From contig JARZZO010000011.1 in assembly GCA_030544215.1 (NCBI GenBank), forward strand, positions 18,120,501-18,184,500: 64,000 nt of DNA, given 5' to 3'. This document shows positions 48,851 through 60,424 of this stretch, in pieces. Positions within the stretch are counted from its first letter, which is position 1; every line of letters begins with the position of its first letter. This DNA comes from Zantedeschia hybrid cultivar (lineage: Eukaryota; Streptophyta; Magnoliopsida; Alismatales; Araceae). A program made the position numbers and the translations under genes. The notes beneath the pieces are model-generated. The model saw only the letters and a list, made by a program, of their open reading frames with translations. It had not been told where the DNA came from and searched no databases.

Positions 48851-51800
48851 CTTAGGATCCTTGGCGTAAGCCAAAGCTGATGTACTATCAACATAGAGAA
48901 GTACACTCTCCTCCGAATGAGGAGCGACAACCAATCGCCGCAGGAAACTCCTTAACCAAACTGCTTCTTGACAAGCTGCTGAACATGTCACATATTCCGA
49001 TTCCATAGTGGACAGAGCAATGCACGTCTGTTTCTTACTACACCAAGAAATGGTCGCGCCACCGAGTATGAACACATACCCTGACGTAGACTTTCTTTCG
49101 TCTTTGTCGCTAGCCCAATTAGCATCACTATAACTTTTCAACCTTACATCACCTCCTTCGTAACATAAGGCAAGGTTTGTTGTTCCACGTAAATATCGGA
49201 ATATTCTCTTGACTGCCTTCCAGTAAGCAACCAGGGTTATTTTGATAACGGCTAGCTAATCTGACAGCATAACTGATGTCGGGTCGAGTACACAACATAG
49301 CATACATCAGACTCCCAATAGCTGCCGCATATGCCACTTTATTCATTTGATTCTTCTCTTCTTCATTCTGTGGGCATTGGCTTACACTTAAAACACAACT
49401 TTTATCAACTGGAGTATCAATGGGCTTGGAGTGATTCATTCGGTATCGCTCTAGAATCTTATTAATGTAGGTTTCCTGAGACATACTCAAAAACATTCTA
49501 GAGCGATCTCTGAAAATTTTCACTCCTAGTACATAGTTTGCTTCGCTCATATCTTTGGTCGCGAAGACGGAAGATAACCACTGCCTAGTGGCATTGATAG
49601 ACTCCATATTATTCCCAGCCAACAAAATGTCGTCAACATACAATGACAGAATTAGAATCTTCTCTTTCTTTCGTTTGACGTACACACAGTGGTCTTCCTC
49701 AATCGTCTCAAAACCGAATGAGGTGATTTCCTTATGAAATCTTAAATACCACTGTCTAGACGATTGTTTAAGGCCGTAAATGGAACGTTTTAGGCGGCAA
49801 ACTTTGCGCTCTTGTTCCTTTACCTCAAAACCCTCTGGTTGGCACATATAAATTTCCTCGTCTAGTTCTCCATTAAGAAATGTCGTCTTAACACCCATCT
49901 GAAAGAGTTCTAAATCTAAATGTGCGACAATAGCTAGGATCAGGCGAACAGACGTAAATCTCACCACCGAGGAGAACGTCTCATCAAAATCAATACCCTC
50001 CTTCTGGGTATACCCTTTCGCCACTAGTCGTACTTTGTATTTGTCAATTGATCCATCTGCCTTGCGTTTAATTTTGAAAATCCATTTGTTTCCAATAGCT
50101 TTACGCCCAGGCGGAAGATCAACTAACTCCCAGACCTTATTCTTTTCCATTGAATCCATTTCGTCTAGCATGGCAGCTTCCCATTCTTTCTTTGATAATG
50201 ATGAATGTGCCTCTTTGACATTTTTAAGTTCTTCATCATCCGCAGGCTGACACATTAAAATCTCCTCTTCAATCTCAAAACGTCGACGAGGAGTGTGACC
50301 GCGTTTACTTCGACGTACTTGGGTGTCGGCATCTTCCGATTCTAATGGAGTACTCCCACTCGGTAAATTAATAGGTATACTCCCACTAGCTTGATCATCT
50401 ATACTATCTCCAGCGATGATATGGTTAGGAACTAGTTCCCTCCCTTCGCTGGAAGATGGTAAGAGAACTGTCTCATCCACTTCATGGAGATCAAAGCTTT
50501 TTCCAGCATCGCCAAGTTTAGGGTATTCTTTCTCTAAGAATACAACATCTCGAACCTCTTTCTCTGTCATTCCTCCATCTTGATATTGTCCATACATGAC
50601 ATACCCTTGTGAGCTATCAGGATATCTTATGAAGATTAACTTTTTAGCTTTAGGGCACAGTTTCCCATACTTGTGGGAAGAGTCATGGACATATCCAGCT
50701 GACCCCCACGGGCGTAGGTTTCCCAAATACGGCTTTTCGCCACGCCACAACTCATAAGGGGTAGAAGGAACTGACTGTGAAGGCACACGATTAAGTAAAT
50801 AGGCAGCAGTCAACAAAGCATCCCCCCAGAATGATATTGGGAGGTTGGCATGCGCCATCATAGACCTAACCATGTCTAACAACGTTCTATTCCTTCTCTC
50901 GGCAACACCATTTTGTTGCGGAGTGTATGGGATAGTGAGTTGTCTTTTAATTCCCTTTTCCTCACATAGAATCCTGAACTGATCAGATAAATATTCGTGT
51001 CCTCGGTCTGTGCGAAGAGCTTTTACACTCTTACCGGTCTGATTCTCAACCTCAGCTAGGAAGCGTTTGAAACAATCCAGTGCTTCATAGCGGTGAGCAA
51101 TCAGATAAACATAACCGTATCGCGAATAATCATCTATAAAGGTAAGGAAATATGATGCTCCATGTTGAGCCTTCACACTCAAAGGTCCACAAATATCAGA
51201 ATGGATAAGCTGCAATACATCAGTGGCCCTTTTGGCCTTCCCGAAAGATTTTTGACATGCCTTTCCAGCCAAACATGATTCACATAAAGGTAGAGTGACC
51301 TTAGCGAGTGAACCTAAAAGGCCTTCTCGAGCTAACCTGGTCATTCTATCATGTCCTATGTGACCTAGGCGAGCATGCCATATTTCCGAACTAAGGTCTT
51401 TATCATCAGCCACATACGACACAGAAGAAGCAGAAGCATTGAAATCAACATCTAATTTAAATAAACCACCACTTAATAAAGTATGTCCATACAACACATC
51501 ATTTAAATAAATGTCAATACCAGTACCTATCATAACAAGAGCAAATCCTAGGAATAATAAAGATGAAGCTGATAAAAGATTATGCTGAATCCCTGGCGCA
51601 TAAAGAACATCATGCAATGTCAATACACGACCAGTTCTAAGTTTGAGCTGGTACACACCAACTCCTAAAACTTCTTCACTGGTCCCATTGCCCATGTATA
51701 CTCTTTGCGTCCCTCTTGGAATTCGACAGTAATCTTGGTACCCATCTCGATCTCTAGTTACATGCTTAATCGCTCCTGAATCCACAATCCACTCAGGATA

Positions 51801-52706
51801 AGTTCGGGCGACTAAGACATGAGAACAAACATACACAAAGAGAGAATTTGGGTTGAGGGATACCTTTTTCGGCTTAGCGCACTCGCGAGCGAAATGTCCC
51901 ATTTTCTCACAATTGTAGCACTTCACCTTTGATTTGTCCCTTTTTCCACCGCGCTTGCCTCTATAGTGGCGCTTCGGTGTCCGCTCTGCCTTGTACTTAG
52001 AGCTGGATGCAGTTTCACGATCCTTTCGTTTGAAAATTTTCTTTGGGCCCTTCCTGCCTTGGTGTCTGCCTCCCTTGGCGACTAAGGCAGTGGCGCGTAC
52101 AGCTTCTTCGCGCTCAGCTTCTAACTCCACATGACGGGAAATATCAGAAAAATTCTTGATATTCTCATTGTGGGTAAGAATCTGCTTCATATGGATCCAA
52201 GAGTCCGGTAGAGATCGGATTACTGCAAGGACCTGCTGCTCGTCTGTGAGATCATGACCTGCCGACTTTAAGTCCCTGATCATGCTCGACATAACCCTAA
52301 GGTGTTCGGTCATGGTCTGTCGTTGGTTTTTGCGGTAGGTCTCAAACTTAAGTACAAGAGCGCGCAACCGCGTAGTCGAAGTTCCACCAAATTGGAACTT
52401 TAGCTGATCCCACATATCTTTGGCAGTTTTGAATTTCTCAAATTCCCCAATAAGATCATCTTGCATGCTGCTTAACATAGTAAAGCGTGCGCTACGATTC
52501 TTATTGAACCATTGTCAATACGCTTCTTGATCTCTACGATGTTGTGCTGTATTGCCATCCTCAGGCGGTGACATGACGGTGGTAAGATATTCCAGTAATT
52601 CCTACTCGTTTAGCAAGTATTGAATCTTACGGTGCCAAATGTCACAATTCATTCCCGTCAACTTGTCACCCTTGGTCAAATCAGCAATGATATTTTTCAT
52701 GGCCAT
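48851..52706 (-). pseudogene. Outer copia gag-pol, decayed
   Basis: Reading starts at ATG 52706 (MAMKNIIADLTKGDKLTG) with in-frame stops at 52602-52604 and 52515-52517; an open frame then runs from 52478 to about 49225. Counting from Met at 52478: gag, then a CCHC knuckle (C187, C190, H195, C200), protease DSG at 233-235, integrase H368, H373, C399, C402 and D428, D491, E527 (D-35-E), reverse transcriptase with YVDD at 947-950. The first catalytic Asp of reverse transcriptase is replaced by Gly (residue 862, codon 49893-49895). A frameshift at about 49221-49232 moves the RNase H part (SDANWASDKDERKSTSGY, ALSTMESEY) to another frame, which is cut at AYAKDPK by the inner LTR. The tail is at 40195-40257. 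Family Ty1/copia is certain; the lineage is not. Confidence 0.95.
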
Positions 52707-53697
52707 TTTAAATTACTACGTAAATAAAATTTAGAGAGTCAAGTTGACATGGTTTACACATCATAATTCGCTTCTAAAAATCCAGACCAATAAATATTAA
52801 GTTAATTCAACCATCGGAATCGAAATATAGATTTATGATACTATAATCATCTTCCGATTAATTCAAGGTAACTTAATTTTAATAGATTGATTTTGAGCGA
52901 ATTTTACAACGAGAGAAACACTTTAAATCTCTCGTAATAGCCAATTATCCAACGTTACAAGTTTAATTTGAATATCATGGAAGTGAATACCTTCATAATT
53001 AAATCAACAGGAATAGCAAAGTCCATGATATTTCAAAAACTTGATCAAATTTCAGCTATCATGAATATTTACAAACAAACACATGATCATGTAAATATTT
53101 CAATTTTCAATTTCAACATGATCATTTTAAATGAAATGATAGCTAAGTGGTGCATAAATTGATCAATTCAAGACGTGCAAATTTACAAATTATCATTTAA
53201 AAATTAATCAATCGGCGCTACACGAGCATGCGCAATATTTAAATGATCCGATAATTATGCACGAATTAAATCAATTTAATTGGCAAATATAAAATCATGC
53301 ATATTTAAATCTAAGAACGCTAAAATCAATTGCCGCTAACCGATATGCGCAATAATTTAACGATCTATAAATATGCATTTTGCATAGTTGAATAACTGAT
53401 TATTAGTGTCATTTTTCTCCATTGCGCAAATATTCACTTCAATTACACGCAAACTCTGTTAAGGTCGATATCAGTGACAAAAATAAATTATTTGCGTGAC
53501 GAAATAAAACAATTCAATTTATTTCATTTTGCGCAATATAATATCAAGACAATCATCACACTTAAATAAGTGGCACTGATACGGATAATTCAACTATAAA
53601 TCAAATAGACCATGGAAATCAAATTACATTAATTTGAACTAATAAGCCTACGATTCAAATTAAATTCTAATGCATCATCTAATCATAAATTAACTAA
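52707..53697 (-). other. AT-rich spacer between the first ORF and gag of the outer copia element
   Basis: About 1 kb, very AT-rich, without coding capacity on the element strand. gcgcaa/tgcgcaata words recur (53231, 53347, 53414, 53531). Unusual for copia elements, where gag normally follows the leader closely. Confidence 0.6.
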
Positions 53698-54798
53698 CTA
53701 ATACTCCCTAATTTCAAATTCAATTTCTCCGTTCATAATCATACGGAGAATTTGAAACGGGTCCATTCGAACAACCAACCGGCCCGTTCCGGATCCAGCC
53801 CAATACAGTGCATAGTGAGGTTCACGGCGACCCATGTGAGGCCACGTGCCACCAAACGGTCCGCCGTGGTCACGTCTGCGGGCCTCCCAGCGCCGACGTC
53901 GTTGGGCTCGACCCGCTCTCGCCAAGGACACGCCCGCTGAGCCATGCGCGGCTGCCACGGCAGCCCCATGCATGGGCGTGGGAGCCCCCTTGTGCAGGGG
54001 CGAGAACGCCTTACCTGCGTGGGGGGAGGGCACCATGCCCGCATGCATGGGCAGGCCGCCCATGCATCGCGTGGGCGCCACGTCCACGCGGGACGTGAGC
54101 CCCATGCCCACATGAGGCGTGGGTGCTCCGCCCGCGCTGGGCGTGAGCCCCACGCCAACGGGCGTGGGCGCTCCGCCCACGCGAGGCGTGAACGCCACGC
54201 CCGCGTGCGTGGGCGCTCCGCCCGCGCGGGGCGCGAGCCCCACGCCTGCGGGCGTGGGCACTCCACCCGCACTGGGCGTGAGCCCCACGCCCGCGCGGGG
54301 CGTGGGCGCTCCGCTCGCGCGGGGCGCGAGCGCCACGCCCGCCGGCGTGGCTCCTGCTCCGTCCGCTCGAGGCCCGAGCGGCACACCCACCGGCGTGGCC
54401 CCCGCTCCGTTCGTCGGCTTGGGGCCTTCTCCGCGCAGAGACGTCGACCGCCGCGGTGGGCTTCCCTCGTCGTTCGCGTCGCCGTTTGCATGGCCGCCGT
54501 TCAAGGCGCCGTCTTCATCCTCGTCGTGGCTGCCGTCACGTTCCATCTCGGATGGTTGGTCGCGTCCAGAATGCGCGCCGCAGAACCCTCTGAGGTAGGC
54601 TAAGTACTCCGGCGCCGTGAGCCTCCTTGGAGGAGAAGATGGGACGCGGTCGTCGCCGGATATCTCCTCGGAATAGTCGGTCAGTTCATCGGGTGCCCGC
54701 TCCAATTCCTCGTCACTGATAACCACCATAAGAGCCATTCGGCTCGACGAGGCCGCAACATCGGAACGGTTCTTTTTGATCGAAGACCACGCTGCCAT
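53698..54798 (-). CDS. Extra ORF before gag in the outer copia element, 366 aa, unknown function
   Basis: The start MAAWSSIKKNRSD at 54798 lies only 14 nt after the primer-binding site; the frame is also open upstream into the LTR, but that would place the start before the primer site. Three parts are visible: an acidic N-terminal third (SDEELERAPDELTDYSEE, then DEDEDG), a repetitive middle of about 18-19-residue units with cores such as GVGLTPSAGGAPTP and LAPRAGGAPT, and a basic stretch (RAQRRRRWEARRRD) before a short hydrophobic/acidic tail ending EIREY. No known domain was recognised. It stays open over 1.1 kb while gag-pol has decayed, perhaps because the GC-rich repeats contain few stop triplets. 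It may be a captured sequence or an element-specific ORF. Confidence 0.5.
   Translation of the reverse strand: MAAWSSIKKNRSDVAASSSRMALMVVISDEELERAPDELTDYSEEISGDDRVPSSPPRRLTAPEYLAYLRGFCGAHSGRDQPSEMERDGSHDEDEDGALNGGHANGDANDEGSPPRRSTSLRGEGPKPTNGAGATPVGVPLGPRADGAGATPAGVALAPRASGAPTPRAGVGLTPSAGGVPTPAGVGLAPRAGGAPTHAGVAFTPRVGGAPTPVGVGLTPSAGGAPTPHVGMGLTSRVDVAPTRCMGGLPMHAGMVPSPHAGKAFSPLHKGAPTPMHGAAVAAAHGSAGVSLARAGRAQRRRRWEARRRDHGGPFGGTWPHMGRREPHYALYWAGSGTGRLVVRMDPFQILRMIMNGEIEFEIREY
53990..54400. repeat. GC-rich minisatellite inside the extra ORF
   Basis: Units of about 55 bp with cores gtgggcgctccgcccgcg and gggcgtgagccccacgcc, themselves partly palindromic (gtgggcgctccgcccac). In frame it codes the G/A/P/T-rich protein repeats. 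Confidence 0.8.
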
Positions 54799-54812
54799 GG
54801 TTCCGTAACCTG

Positions 54813-54824
54813 GCTCTGATACCA
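54813..54824 (-). other. Primer-binding site of the outer copia element
   Basis: TGGTATCAGAGC on the minus strand, complementary to the 3' end of plant initiator tRNA-Met, one base after the 5' LTR end at 54826. Confidence 0.93.
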
Positions 54825-54825
54825 A

Positions 54826-55302
54826 TGTTGATAACATACAAATATCTCCATGCATCAAATGAACAAGCGGAAGCATGCACGGAGATGGATCGTAACGGAA
54901 ACGTACCTCAACGGCAACGTTAGTAGATGGACGGCAACGACACCGTGAGGACGAGGAGGAGAACCACGTGACGGGCTTCTTCCTAAAATCTACGCTGCAA
55001 ATCCTAGGCTCTTGGTGATAGCCTCTTGGAGAACAACACTTAGGGAGAGAAAGAGAATGTTGAGAGATAGAGAGAGTTGCCCAAAAGTTGAGAGTGAGTG
55101 TTCTCTTCTCATTTACGTAATCCCACTCTCCCCCTTTTATATTTCTCTCCTCAACCCTTTCAAATAAAGGAGAGAATAGTTATAACCAAAGAGTGAAATA
55201 TATGTGTGGGTAACTTCCCACAACCACTCCCCCTCATCTCCTATAACCAACTCCTTAGCCCCACGTGGGCATTGCATGGTAGTTACCATGCGTTGGTTAA
55301 CA
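54826..55302 (-). repeat. 5' LTR of the outer copia element, 477 bp
   Basis: Same length and ends as the 3' LTR (38665-39141). On the minus strand TATA-like atataaaagg lies at 55133-55142, followed by a leader towards 54826. Confidence 0.95.
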
Positions 55303-55307
55303 ATAGG
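55303..55307. repeat. Target site duplication ATAGG, right copy
   Basis: Matches 38660-38664. Confidence 0.93.
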
Positions 55308-57806
55308 AAAGAGTTAGGTGAGCACTTTTTGAAGTCTTTGATATAGGACTATTCTTGGGGTAGCTTTCATCCTGCCACTCTCTATTAACGGGCCGAATGA
55401 GCCAAATGGGACTATCCCTTGCCTCGAGGCAATCGGGCCACTCTAGTTACCAAGCCGAGTCCGTCTTAGCGAGAATTCCCTTCATCAAATTGCATAGCCG
55501 TATTCAACATGATACTATACAATTTTTATCATTGAGAAAAGAGTGATTCACAATGATTTTTCAATATTTTACCTGTAGCAAGAATCTTGGCACTCATGTC
55601 TAAGGATGCGTTTGATAATATTTTGTTGGCGATTTGATTGTTGGAAAATCAAAGACAAGATTAGTACAGAAAATAAATGACCAAAAAGATCTTATATTTT
55701 TTTAACCATTGGACACGTGAGAGATGAAGTTTGTTTTTCCGTCCAAATAGACAAAGAAGATACTAGGAAAATTGGCGTGTGTGTTCCTTGTTACCTAATG
55801 AAATCTCGAAAATGCCGTGGTAAATAACATGAGCGGAATAGGTGCCATCTCTCTCTCTCTCTCTCTCATCCCTTCCCTGCTTGCAATTGATCCTCTCTGT
55901 TCCACCTTTCTCTTAACGAAGCTAGTGCAAGCTCACACCCTCAGGCCCAGAGCTGTCACCGGCAACAAGTTCTCTTTCTCATACAACTCCACCTCATCCA
56001 TTTCTTTCGTACTTATAATTTCTTTCTCATCTTTTTTCTTGAAATAATGACTCAATTGATCGGTTATGTAAACATATTTACATGAGATCATGATTCAATA
56101 CCAGGTAAGTCTGGTAATTCTTTCCATTTTTTGGAACGAAGTCTGTGCAGTTTGACAATTCTGTTAAGGAGGTAAGAATTCCACCTAACGATGCATTTAT
56201 TCTAGACTCAAAAAAATCTCTGAGAAAGTAATCTCACGGATAAAAAGAATTAATCTCGAGCACACTTTAATTGAGTAACATGAGGAATTTTTAAGCTCCG
56301 GATTGATTTAAAATCTAGACCTCCCAAAAGAAGAGTAAGGGGTGGAGCCAAAACGCTCTACATTATGGCTGATTCTTTTCTCTCATCTTTAATAACTTGC
56401 TTCTGTCGCATGATGCATCTTTCTCTTTCATAGACATCGATGTATAGTTTGCAAAGACAGATCCTCTTTCCTTATATAACAGAAATATTATTGTAGTTTT
56501 TATTAACGCATTAATATGATCTAAGATTTGATTCTATGCATTTATATGATAGGGAAATTTAACGTCATCCACACATTAGTCTACTAGAAAGCATAATTAT
56601 GCGGGCTACCTTCTTATATAGGTCGGGAAATTTCAGTAGAAATTACTTTACTACATGAGATGTTTCTGGAAGATAAGGAAAAACCTGCGTTGGTACGTAA
56701 CTTTGTTTCATATTCTTTTTGGGATAAAAGTATGAATACATAAAGATGAGTTTGATATTGTTAGCACTTGGATGATTCATAGATATGTTCGATTAACAAT
56801 ATGCAATATGCCAATTTGAGGGAATTATTGCATCCAAAAAAAATATTGGATCGTATAAGTAGGAAAAAATACGATTAATAGGTGACGTCAATAAATTAGT
56901 TATAATCCAGATGCCGATAATTAAACGAAGATAGACATAATGATTTACACAGAACATACTTGAACATTACTTATGAGGTGCAAGTCATTATAAGGTCTAT
57001 GTGAGTAAGTTAGCAGCGACTATTCATGTTCGATAATGCCTTCATTCCATATTTCATTTGATAATTTTATCAGTATGAAAGCATTATCCTCAAATCCAAT
57101 GCAAAACTAGCTTGTATTCTCAATCTTGACGGGAAATAGCTCATTCAATTACCAGCTACAATTTGCATTATACGGCATTTACTTGCTCTTCAAAGAGTGG
57201 TGCAAACTTTATAAATAACTTTTGTTTTCACCTAGGGGATGTGCCACCGTGCAATGTCACACAATGTCATAACAATATAACATGATGTTTTTTCTCTTAT
57301 GTTTGAAGTGTCAATGATTAGATGTATCATCTTTTGTCACATTTGAAATGCCCTAAATTAGTAAATTTCCAAATCGTATTGACCCATATAATACTCTCCT
57401 TACCTAACTTCAGTTTTCAACTTGAAACTACCAAAACTAGATCCAAATCTTAAATCTGGTAATTCTAAAATTGAGATTATATTATCAATTATCTCAAAAT
57501 TTAATATTTTAAGTCAAATCAAATGACCCAAAGAAGGGGGGGCACTTCAAGTTCTTCTCTCTTTGACGCATACTTTAAGGAGGATGTTAAGATGCCAAGC
57601 ACATGGCACAAAAGAATTTCCAAAGTATAAGACAAACGCGTCTCAACATGCCTCTGCTTGACCGTATATAGTAGCACTTTAAAATCTGAGGAGAAAGCAA
57701 GTCCAATTGAGAATCTCAGTCACATTGGACGGTGGATATGGTAGGCCAAACTTGAGTTTGACTGCCCCCACACCACATATGAATGAAGCCTGAAGTGTAG
57801 ATGGAT
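55308..57806. other. Intergenic, nothing recognised
   Basis: AT-rich. A CT microsatellite lies at 55847-55866. Short open frames only. Confidence 0.4.
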
Positions 57807-57821
57807 GTGATGGGCCTACTC

Positions 57822-58058
57822 GTACCCGTGCTCAAGCACAGTAGTACGCCCCTCCTCATAGAGGCAGGCAGGGAGGTTGCGATATCGATCCCGTCTGTAT
57901 TGTGTGCGGGCGGAGGTCTTGTCGTGAAATTCTCGTTCTTTGAATAGAAAAGTCGTCTGTTTGGACGGATATTTCGTGTGCTAGTGGACTCGAACTTAGT
58001 TCCTCGAGTTTGAATATTTAAACCTGTAACCACTGAACTACTTCGACCAAAAAAAAAA
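57822..58058 (+). mobile_element. tRNA-derived SINE, copy 1
   Basis: gcacagtagtacg at 57836-57848 is box A-like and ggttgcgatatcgatcccg at 57873-57891 is box B-like. The end gtaaccactgaactactt is followed by a 10-bp A run. Flanks gtgatgggcctactc (57807-57821) and gtgatggacctactc (58059-58073) match at 14 of 15 positions, a clear target duplication. A related copy lies at 63582-63877. SINEs have no coding region and depend on LINE proteins. Confidence 0.82.
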
Positions 58059-58073
58059 GTGATGGACCTACTC

Positions 58074-59557
58074 TCCCACTTAACTGCCTTCTACTGTTCA
58101 CTAACAAGCAAGGGAGGTCCATCACAATCTACATCTACTGTATCCTGATGTGAACATCGACTTTGGTAGATCTCCCAATGTCCTCTGATATAAATCGTAC
58201 GTAGTTCTGTCATGAAATACTTTTCGTTTGATTTTTCCTGTCTAATTTTAATTAAATGAGAAAATTATTCTCAATTTACATGCGAAGGTGATGGAGGGTA
58301 TGCTCATTGTGTCTTGAGAAATATGAGGATGTGATGGTCGTTGATGGCAGACACAAATCAAGGGACACACTTTGGCCAAAGGCATCCGGCCCTTACGTCT
58401 TGAGTGATCTTGTCTTGACATAGATATGGAGCTACACACTATTGCTGATAGGATCCAGATTCGTGCCACCGAAGTGAAATTCTTTAGACTTTTTTCTCTT
58501 GCACTTTCATATTCCTTTAGACACATGAAAGGAAAAGTAAATGAATCGTTTGACCGTGAAATGATAGACTGGTCTAGATCACCTTCTTACCACCCTCATC
58601 TGTTTGGGAACACAGATGCAAAGGACAAGATGTTAAGGACAAGGTCCAAAAAATCTTATTCTCATGCCAACAACCCAGTCCAACGAAGGATGGGGTGACT
58701 TGTGATTAATGGCACAGGATGCCGTGTCCCCTTAGTCTAATTGAGTTGACACTTTATTTATATATATATATATAAAAGGCTAAACTATGACAAACCAGCC
58801 CATTCCCCTGTTGATATGAGATTTTCCCTCGAAAATTATATACAAGATCTCTCACATCGAACAACATTTATAGAGGATCCTTTCACTGCGAGTCTACGGT
58901 CAACACACCTTCGCATCATATCATATCACCGAAGACAGAATGTGGACCGAGCAATCGAAGTCATGGAAGCTACACTTCCAACTTCCAAGGGAATAATCTG
59001 AGGCAGGCTGGTTTCACATCCAAGTGCGCCCCTGTTTTGAATTTTCTTGGTGGTGGTCGTCCCCTTAAACCTCCGAAAACTGGTCCAGCGATTGCTTCCC
59101 CTCTCTGTTGGCAGTTGACTGTGGAATACGAACAACTATTGCAACTTGCAACTAAACAAGTAAATTTGGTAAATTTAAAAATGAAAAAAGTGCATAATCA
59201 AATCAGAGCGGGGAGATTGGGGACCCGGGGAAGATCAGGATCGGCCACCTGATGCACAAACTTGCATTTTCTTAAGACTTTCTGTACTGAGGGTATCATA
59301 AATTCACGTGGATTACAATGTTTTCTTAGTTGTCATCGAATCACACTTTGGATAAATGGCAATTATGACATGTACATTTAAAAAAAAAACAAAGGCTGGG
59401 ACCTATCCCAGATGATGCCCATATCCATCCAAAAAACTCAAAACAAAAAAAGATGCCCACCCAAGCATGTGTCTTACTCATGGCAGCTTGCTCGAGTGCT
59501 GCCGTCTGATCAACTATAGTACAACAAGTATTTTTCTAAGATTAATACTTGCTACAA
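58074..59557. other. Intergenic, nothing recognised
   Basis: A TATA run lies at 58757-58774. Frames at 58426-58698 and 59037-59252 lack recognisable motifs. Confidence 0.4.
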
Positions 59558-59943
59558 TATTGCAATAGAGTTGTACTTGCTACAATGCCTCATGTTACTG
59601 CATACAGGGATATTACAGTGGGTAAACAAAAAAAAAATGAATTCTTTTCAGGTCGCCTCCAAAGTGTCCTAGGCGTTCGTACAAGCCGATCATCGACTAG
59701 ACATCTCAAAAACAAAAATTGAGTTCTAATAAACAGTAAAAAAACATCTTTAATGGGTCAACCTAATAATAACTTTTGAATTTTCAGATTTTTTGGGGAT
59801 GTTAGATTGATGATCGGTCCATATGAACATCTAGGGCACCTTGAGGGTAACCTGGAAAAAAAAATCAAAAAAATTATTTACCCAATGCAATGCCCTTGCA
59901 TACAGCAGTTGGGGACATTGCAGCAAGTATAACTCATTGCAGT
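59558..59943. mobile_element. Foldback element, arms about 180 bp
   Basis: The left arm reads attgcaatagagtt, gtacttgctacaatg, tactgcatacaggg, cagtgggtaaa, caggtcgcctccaaagtgtc, cgatcatc. The right arm, reverse complemented, reads actgcaatgagtt, atacttgctgcaatg, tgctgtatgcaagg, cattgggtaaa, caggttaccctcaaggtgcc, cgatcatc in the same order. The centre is near 59755. No coding capacity. Related in layout to 61518-61785. Confidence 0.75.
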
Positions 59944-59963
59944 TTAAGTTGAGTCATCCTGCC

Positions 59964-60424
59964 ATATAGGATACTATTGGTCCATGTAGGTGAACAGTAC
60001 ATGGATTTGACAGCTTTTCTACTAGAGCATTTAATATAGACACAGGTTTTTGGGAATGTAGATGACAAATACTTCTCGGGCATGAAACATTTGTCACACT
60101 TGGAAAGTATATGTCATCTTTACACGTGTATATAGATTTTTGGGTTGACAGATATTTTGTAGGTATGACAAATATTTTGAAGTATTTATTATATCTGAAA
60201 AATATTTGTTATCCTTACGCATGTATGTATAAATTTCCGTGTGTGATAAATATTTTACAGACGTGACAAATAATATTTGTCATGTCCACAAAATATTTAT
60301 TACATGTTCATACGTTTGTCATGTCTAGAATCGTACACCCACATTAAATATTTGTCATGCCACTTGTGGAAAAACTGTACAGCCGATGTGTTATTCATCT
60401 ACATAGACCAATAACATCTTATAT
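59964..60424. mobile_element. MITE-like element with internal gacaaatatt repeats
   Basis: Left end atataggatactattggtcc and, reverse complemented, right end atataagatgttattggtct form terminal inverted repeats continuing through atgtaggtgaa/atgtagatgaa. Inside, gacaaatattt/aaatatttgtc words recur on both strands, including the palindrome atgacaaat-family core gacaaataatatttgtc at 60264-60280. No coding capacity. Confidence 0.65.

Larger units (their letters stand above)
38665..55302 (-). mobile_element. Outer Ty1/copia retrotransposon with nested insertion
   Basis: A complete frame of two 477-bp LTRs, TGTT...AACA ends, target duplication ATAGG, primer-binding site for initiator tRNA-Met at 54813-54824 and a polypurine tract. 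The domain order protease, integrase, reverse transcriptase, RNase H is that of Ty1/copia. Its own length without the inner element is about 8 kb. An extra ORF precedes gag. It cannot move by itself: gag has two stops, pol has a frameshift and a lost reverse transcriptase aspartate, and the RNase H region is split by the inner element. Confidence 0.95.

Noticed and set aside
53739..54603. Several 60-250 codon frames on both strands over the copia minisatellite
   Set aside because: GC-rich repeats keep all frames open; only the minus-strand frame starting at 54798 is in the right place after the primer site.
54799..54876. Upstream start MLPLVHLM for the extra copia ORF
   Set aside because: It lies inside the LTR and primer-binding site, so it would not be in a normal genomic transcript leader as the first coding start.
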